Both the position numbers and the translations under genes were made by a program. A stretch of 64,000 nucleotides of DNA. Source: Taiwanofungus camphoratus. Taxonomy: Eukaryota > Basidiomycota > Agaricomycetes > Polyporales > Taiwanofungaceae. This document shows positions 56,431 to 64,000 of the stretch, piece by piece. The stretch lies in the NCBI GenBank assembly GCA_003999685.1, contig CP021226.1:806001-870000 (forward strand). Reading direction: 5' to 3'. The stretch's first letter is position 1; every line of letters starts with the position of its first letter. Below the pieces are notes generated by a model. It had not been told where the DNA came from. It saw only the letters and a list, made by a program, of their open reading frames with translations, and did no database searches.

Positions 56431-58171
56431 GACGGATAGAGGTGTGCCATGCCGATGGCGTCCTAGCGAGACCGAGTGTTGCACGGCTGCCTTGTGGCAC
56501 GCCATGTAAAAGGGTCCACTGCAGAGATGAGAGCATGTACTGTACGAGTGAGCCAAGTCATCATTTAAGCAAACTCCACGCGAGCAGCGCTCCTTGTCAG
56601 AGGGAGCGGCATACAGAGAATGTCCGCTGTATGCACGACGCGATCTGAATCATCATGACACCGGAAACCACGAAGGTGAGCCTCGCCTGAGACATAGCTC
56701 CCAGCGTAGCAGCATGCAGCACAATCGGACATCGTGCGAACGCGGCGGATGTCCGTCTGCGAACGGGGCCATGCATCTGTGCCTATGCGGGACCGCGCTT
56801 GAGGGCTCCAGCGCCGTACTCGAGCAAGGTTCCGAGGAACTGTGCACTGGCGCGCGGGAGACGGGCTCTCCGCGATGCAGCAGTCAGAGACAATAGAACC
56901 GCTCCGTCACTGGCCGGTATACCAGGGGACGGGTCGGGTCAGGGTCGGGAATCAGGGTGCGCGGCAGGCAGAGGGGCGAATCGTCCGCCGAGTGATTTGC
57001 ATCCCAGCCTGCCATACGCCCTGAACCAGAGCGCGTCCGAGCCCGGCTTAGGCTGGAACGCTGTGACAGACATGCAGTGAATGAGTGCGCACTCACGTCT
57101 CGATTACCCACGTCAGTGATTCATTCATTCATATTCATGTTGGAATAATGAATGTTGAGTACCGTGCGAGCTAGTAGTCTCTCGGGCCACGCGGCCTGTG
57201 CGCGTTGCAGGCACGTTCCGCAAGCTGTCAAACCTTGCTGTCTTCGTGCATTCATCTGTCAGAGGCTCTGAGCACGGATCATTTCCCTGTGCGATCCAAA
57301 TAATTGGGGAGGCTTCCGTGTCGCCTTGTGTCGCCTTAATGGTAGGCGCGAAGGACCCTTCATCATCGACTGTTGATGTGGGTGTGCGTGCACATTGGCT
57401 ACCAGACTGCACGAACAGAAATCCGATTTTCGGCACAATAGAACGAGTGTGATCTGCTGCTCCCTGCCAATCGCAATTTATCGCGGGAGCAGCGAGCGGT
57501 CACGGCAGATGCTCCAGGCCGCAAAGAGAGCGGGGATCTTGGCCACGATCCCACGAGACGAGGCTCGTATGGCAGTACGAGGTCAGTTGGTGATACAGCC
57601 GTTCATAGGAGGGATTCTGCGATAATAGCACTGGCCCTGAACTGACGAGACGCAGACGAGCACTCGTTGGCTGGAGTCTGGACCGGTCCCAGGCGGCAAA
57701 GATAGGATCTAGGCAGTGGGCATGTTTAAGCAGAGTGGGGGTAGAGCGCGATGGGATTCTTTGGAAACGCAGAGCAGTGGTGGGCTCTTTGCTGCGACGG
57801 CTGCGAGTGGTGCCCGTCTGTGAGCGGGTTGGAGTTGTTCTCGAGAGGTCGGACATGTCGGCCGGTTAGATAAGATGAACAGAGGATCTTACCTTATCTT
57901 ATCTTGTCTGCGACCGAGGATGGCAATCGGGAGTTCGTCATTGACGGGTGCTCGACCCACCCAGCCATGCTCGCTCCCGGCCCAGCCCATACTCCCCCTT
58001 CTCGGATCAGCTCCAGTCCTCAGCTCTCACCAATCTACCTCCCCGCCGAACACAGCCCACCATCACCCTCCCCTTCATATAAAATCCCTTCCGGCGCAAA
58101 CAGTTTCCTCGCCTTCAACCTCCACAGCATCCACATCCACTCCTATTTGTACGACCAACACTTGGACTAGT
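56431..58171. other. Intergenic, pyruvate decarboxylase upstream region
   Basis: A 1.7-kb stretch with open frames on both strands but no domain. It holds ATTC/CATT repeats near 57118-57150, GATA-type sites (TTATCTTATCTT near 57893-57904, and GATAAGATGAA near 57870) and a TATA box. It may act as a long regulatory region. Confidence 0.45.
58078..58084 (+). promoter_or_regulatory. TATA box of the pyruvate decarboxylase gene
   Basis: TATAAAA lies 88 bases before the ATG at 58172, as expected for a strongly expressed glycolytic-type gene. Confidence 0.6.
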
Positions 58172-61094
<2,923 letters not shown>

Positions 61095-62031
61095 ACGTTT
61101 GCCAAGGGTACAGATGCGTTTGATTGAGGGACGCATCTCTGGGAGTAGAAGCTTGATGATACTGGGCCTTTTTGGTTTTGGTGTGTAAGTTTGACCTTGT
61201 GGTGATCCAGTTTTGGGCGCGTCGCATACCGCAGGCTCTGTGAAGTATTTCCCAATTGTAGAACAAGTGTAGAGAGTATAATGTGTATCCTGTCCTCCAA
61301 TGACAAAATAACAGTGCCCTTCTTGCGGCCCACCCCTCAAACGAGTTGTATTTTGAATAGTTATCGCCGCGTACAGTTCAAAGGACCGTTCCACTTCTTA
61401 AGTTCTGAATACGAAAATTGGGTAGTAGTTGACAACACCCATATTCCGTGCCGGACTCAAGCCGAGAGCACAGTCGTCATAGTACGGAGATCATAGGGCG
61501 GGAGAAGGCAACACGGGCTGAGGCTGGCATCGTCGCCTCAGCGCATTTGCAAAACTGACAATCTTCATTTCTCGAACACCAAAAAGCTCCGGCAGAGTCA
61601 GCCAGGTTACTCAGACACCGTATACAAGGCGGAGCTGGTCTACATGCGAGTCAAAAGCACGTTGTGCTTGATCAAGAAGTCATCCATACACTGGCCCAAG
61701 GGGAGGCCTTGGGTATGGACTGAGCCAGGGTGGTGGATGGTACTAGGTTTTCCAGATGTAATTTACAACGCGACGCAATACTTGCACACTCCACGACAAG
61801 GGTTCGTCCCTAAGCAACCTAAGAAGCGCGGTGCACGACTCCGATACTCAATCGATAACAGGGACCAACCAAGGTTCCATGGAAAAGAAGGAGCGAGGAA
61901 TGAACGAAGGCAAAGGAATTGTAGGAGTGTGTTCACTGTTTCATGCCGACGTATTTCGGCGCCGGATCATGAGGCTATTACGGCAGAGCAGAGAATCAGA
62001 GTCGACACAACGTGGTGGAAAAGTACACTGC
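61095..62031. other. Intergenic between pyruvate decarboxylase and P450
   Basis: Convergent 3' flanks of the two genes. An open frame at 61644-62045 on the plus strand has no recognised domain and overlaps the P450 end; it is not called. Confidence 0.45.
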
Positions 62032-64000
62032 TTACGTTGAATTGATGTGAGGGTTGCATGTGTAGTTGATGCAAATATCAGGCAGCCTGTCCTTCCTGCT
62101 AGATTTGAGTTCGTAGTTGATGAGGATATGTGCTAGCATGGCCTTCATCATGTACGCGGCGAGGAATCGTCCTGGCTGTAAAGGAAAGAATAAGTGGTCA
62201 CGAGGCAAGTCATAGAAAGTCCGATGATACGTACGCTACTCCATTGGTTAGCCAAGTGATGCAACAAGATAAAGTAGCATCAAACTTACCATGGATGTTT
62301 GCCGTGCCCAAAGATCAGGTAGTGAGAATTTGTTCGGACGAATCCGCTGCTGTTGTTAGATTTGCCACCAGGGGTGGTCTCAGGCAGAAAGCGGTAACCG
62401 TCGAACTTGTGGGCGTCAGGATAGATGTCATCGTCCAAGTGTATAGAGAAATTAGAAGACACGTATGCGCCCTTCGGGATATAGGTGCCGTCCATCAAAG
62501 TGATCGGTTGCAGAGCCTTTCTAGGAAAGCTCACTAGTGGGACGTCAGATAGCTTCACCTGTCGATTAAAGGACACTCTTACTAGACCCCAACGCATTTG
62601 TGCGCGACGACTCCTTCAGGAAGCTGTCTGCTTTGACCAACTGGTTCACAGCGGCCCTCGTCCACCCGTGAGTGCGCAATGCTTCCTCAGCCTCCTGCCT
62701 CAAGGGCTCAACATACTCTGGATATGACAGAAGACTATACAACGCGTGTACGAACGACTGGGAGGGCCATATCAGAACAAAACTTTGTATAATAAAGAAA
62801 TTTTCATACCGCCGACGTAGTGTGGACTGTTGCAAGATTGATCACTATAATTCTCATGATCAATTTCTCTGGCTCTTTCTCGATCCCTTCTGCGCCCTCC
62901 ATGAGCCACATCAAAAGGTCCATCTGCACATAGACATGAACAAAGTGAGCAAGTGTAGGTGGGAGACTCTTACCGGTTTCTCTGACCAATTGGCATCAAG
63001 ATCTGCCATAGCCCGATATCTTTCTTCTATTACAGGTCCCAAATGTTTCATAGCCTTCCTCACAGCTCTCGGGCGCGTTGTGATCAGATTACCGACAAAT
63101 CTGCGCAAACCGTGAGTAGACATGAGCCTAAAGTCAGATAGTAACCCACGGTTGGAGGAACGAGGGGAAAAGATTTATAACGAATCCTACTCCCCACGTG
63201 CTTCCTGCAAAATCCCGACAAAGTTTGGTGTAGGCAGAGTTGCGACCTACCGCAAGGCATTAGGAAGGGTCTATCTTCATAGAGGAATCCTACTTACAAG
63301 CAGGCGCTCCGACGAGGATACGGTTGAACGTTCTGGCAACGATCGGACCGAAAGTTTCGCCCGCATTGAACTCCTTCCATGAGTCTAAGAAAGCTTAGAA
63401 TGAAACATGATGGCTCCAAATGATGGCTCACCATTGCAGTGCCGTCCCAGGAGGTCGTCTAACGAGAGCGTCAGCTCATCGAGACACTCGCGAACCAAAA
63501 CTTCGATATGGCGCGTAAACTGTGAAAGCATTTCGTCAGTACGGACAGTACACAAGTCATCACTGCCATTGTCTACCTTTGATCGCAAGATAGGGAGATG
63601 GTACGGATCATCATGTATCTGCTGGCCCATGGTGTAGGGTAGTTGCAGTTCCTGAAATTGGTAGAACTTATAATTGAACAATCAAATATAGTCGAAGAAT
63701 CTCGACTACTTGCATCGTGAGCAGCATGCCGAAGGGATAGCACATCATCGGGAAGGTGATACATCTCTTCAACTGTCCGCGAGGTAAACTACTCGGCCTG
63801 TATGAGGGAGACCGGGGGACGCACTCAATTTCTCATCGGACAGAATGATGGCCCAATTTGTCCACAGGGGCATCTTAAACACTCCAATTGTGCCCGCCTT
63901 GAACTATAAAGGATCAGACATGACACCGCTTGCGACACAGCAACGCACTACCTTTGAATATCCTTCTCGCAACATGCGTTTAGAGTCAATCAAAACACGG
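62032..64000 (-). CDS. Cytochrome P450, runs off right edge, heme junction odd
   Basis: Membrane-bound monooxygenase of the ent-kaurene-oxidase-like mushroom type. From the 5' side it reads GVFKMPLWTNWAIILSDEKL, YTMGQQIHDDPYHLPILRSK, ETFGPIVARTFNRILVG, HLGPVIEERYRAMADLD, LMWLMEGAEGIEKEPEKL, INLATVHTTS (I helix), FLKESSRTNALG (ExxR helix), SFPRKALQPITLMDGTYIP and FGHGKHP. The last exon begins PGRFLAAYMMKAMLAHIL after a CTTTACAG acceptor. The intron between these falls at the heme Cys; the only GT-AG pair I see (TG then CCAGG) puts the last exon out of frame by one base. This may be a recent one-base loss or a reading error. The first exons lie beyond the window. Confidence 0.75.

Noticed and set aside
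56245-57856. Several open frames of 70-118 codons on both strands
   Set aside because: GC-rich sequence gives long chance frames; they overlap each other and show no domain.
61644-62045. A 133-codon plus-strand frame
   Set aside because: It overlaps the last P450 exon on the other strand and shows no domain.

Overview
The window is nuclear DNA of a filamentous basidiomycete, most likely an Agaricomycete (mushroom or polypore type). Genes are dense and short of intergenic space. They are cut by many small GT-AG introns of about 45-85 bases. They include typical mushroom families: F-box/LRR and BTB expansions, CK1-like kinases with an HRDIQ loop, GH30 endo-beta-1,6-glucanase, and multi-intron P450s. 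All gene models were built by eye from reading frames, splice motifs and family knowledge; no search was run.

Left host block (1-14.5 kb). From the left edge: a mitochondrial-looking family-X DNA polymerase (partial, minus), an SNF5/SFH1 chromatin-remodeller subunit (minus), an F-box protein (minus), a BTB protein (minus), an aldo-keto reductase (minus), a decayed P450 (plus) and a short-chain dehydrogenase (minus). The last three form a small, partly dead oxidoreductase cluster.

Transposon block (about 14.6-34.5 kb). It is a nest of LTR-retrotransposon fossils. One Ty3/gypsy element on the minus strand spans 17653-30623, with gag, protease, RT, RNase H and integrase remains and two LTRs. 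It is interrupted by two 1.7-kb solo-LTR-like repeats (family R1) lying head to head, which make a giant inverted repeat. A third R1 copy and several copies of a related repeat (R2) flank it. The right LTR ends 17 bp before a tRNA-like sequence with A box, B box and T4 terminator, which recalls Ty3 targeting to Pol III genes. Between integrase and the left LTR lies an antisense, intron-bearing, Cys-rich reading frame with a detached coiled-coil exon.

Right host block (35-64 kb). In order: a second BTB paralogue (plus), an unknown protein (minus), the large subunit of ribonucleotide reductase (plus), GH30 glucanase (minus), CK1-like kinase (plus), delta-12 fatty acid desaturase (plus), ribosomal protein eS19 (minus), F-box/LRR protein (plus) with a decayed partial copy downstream, GNAT acetyltransferase (plus), pyruvate decarboxylase (plus), and a P450 (minus) that runs off the right edge. 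These are mostly unlinked housekeeping functions: dNTP supply, membrane lipid, ribosome, fermentation and wall glucan turnover.
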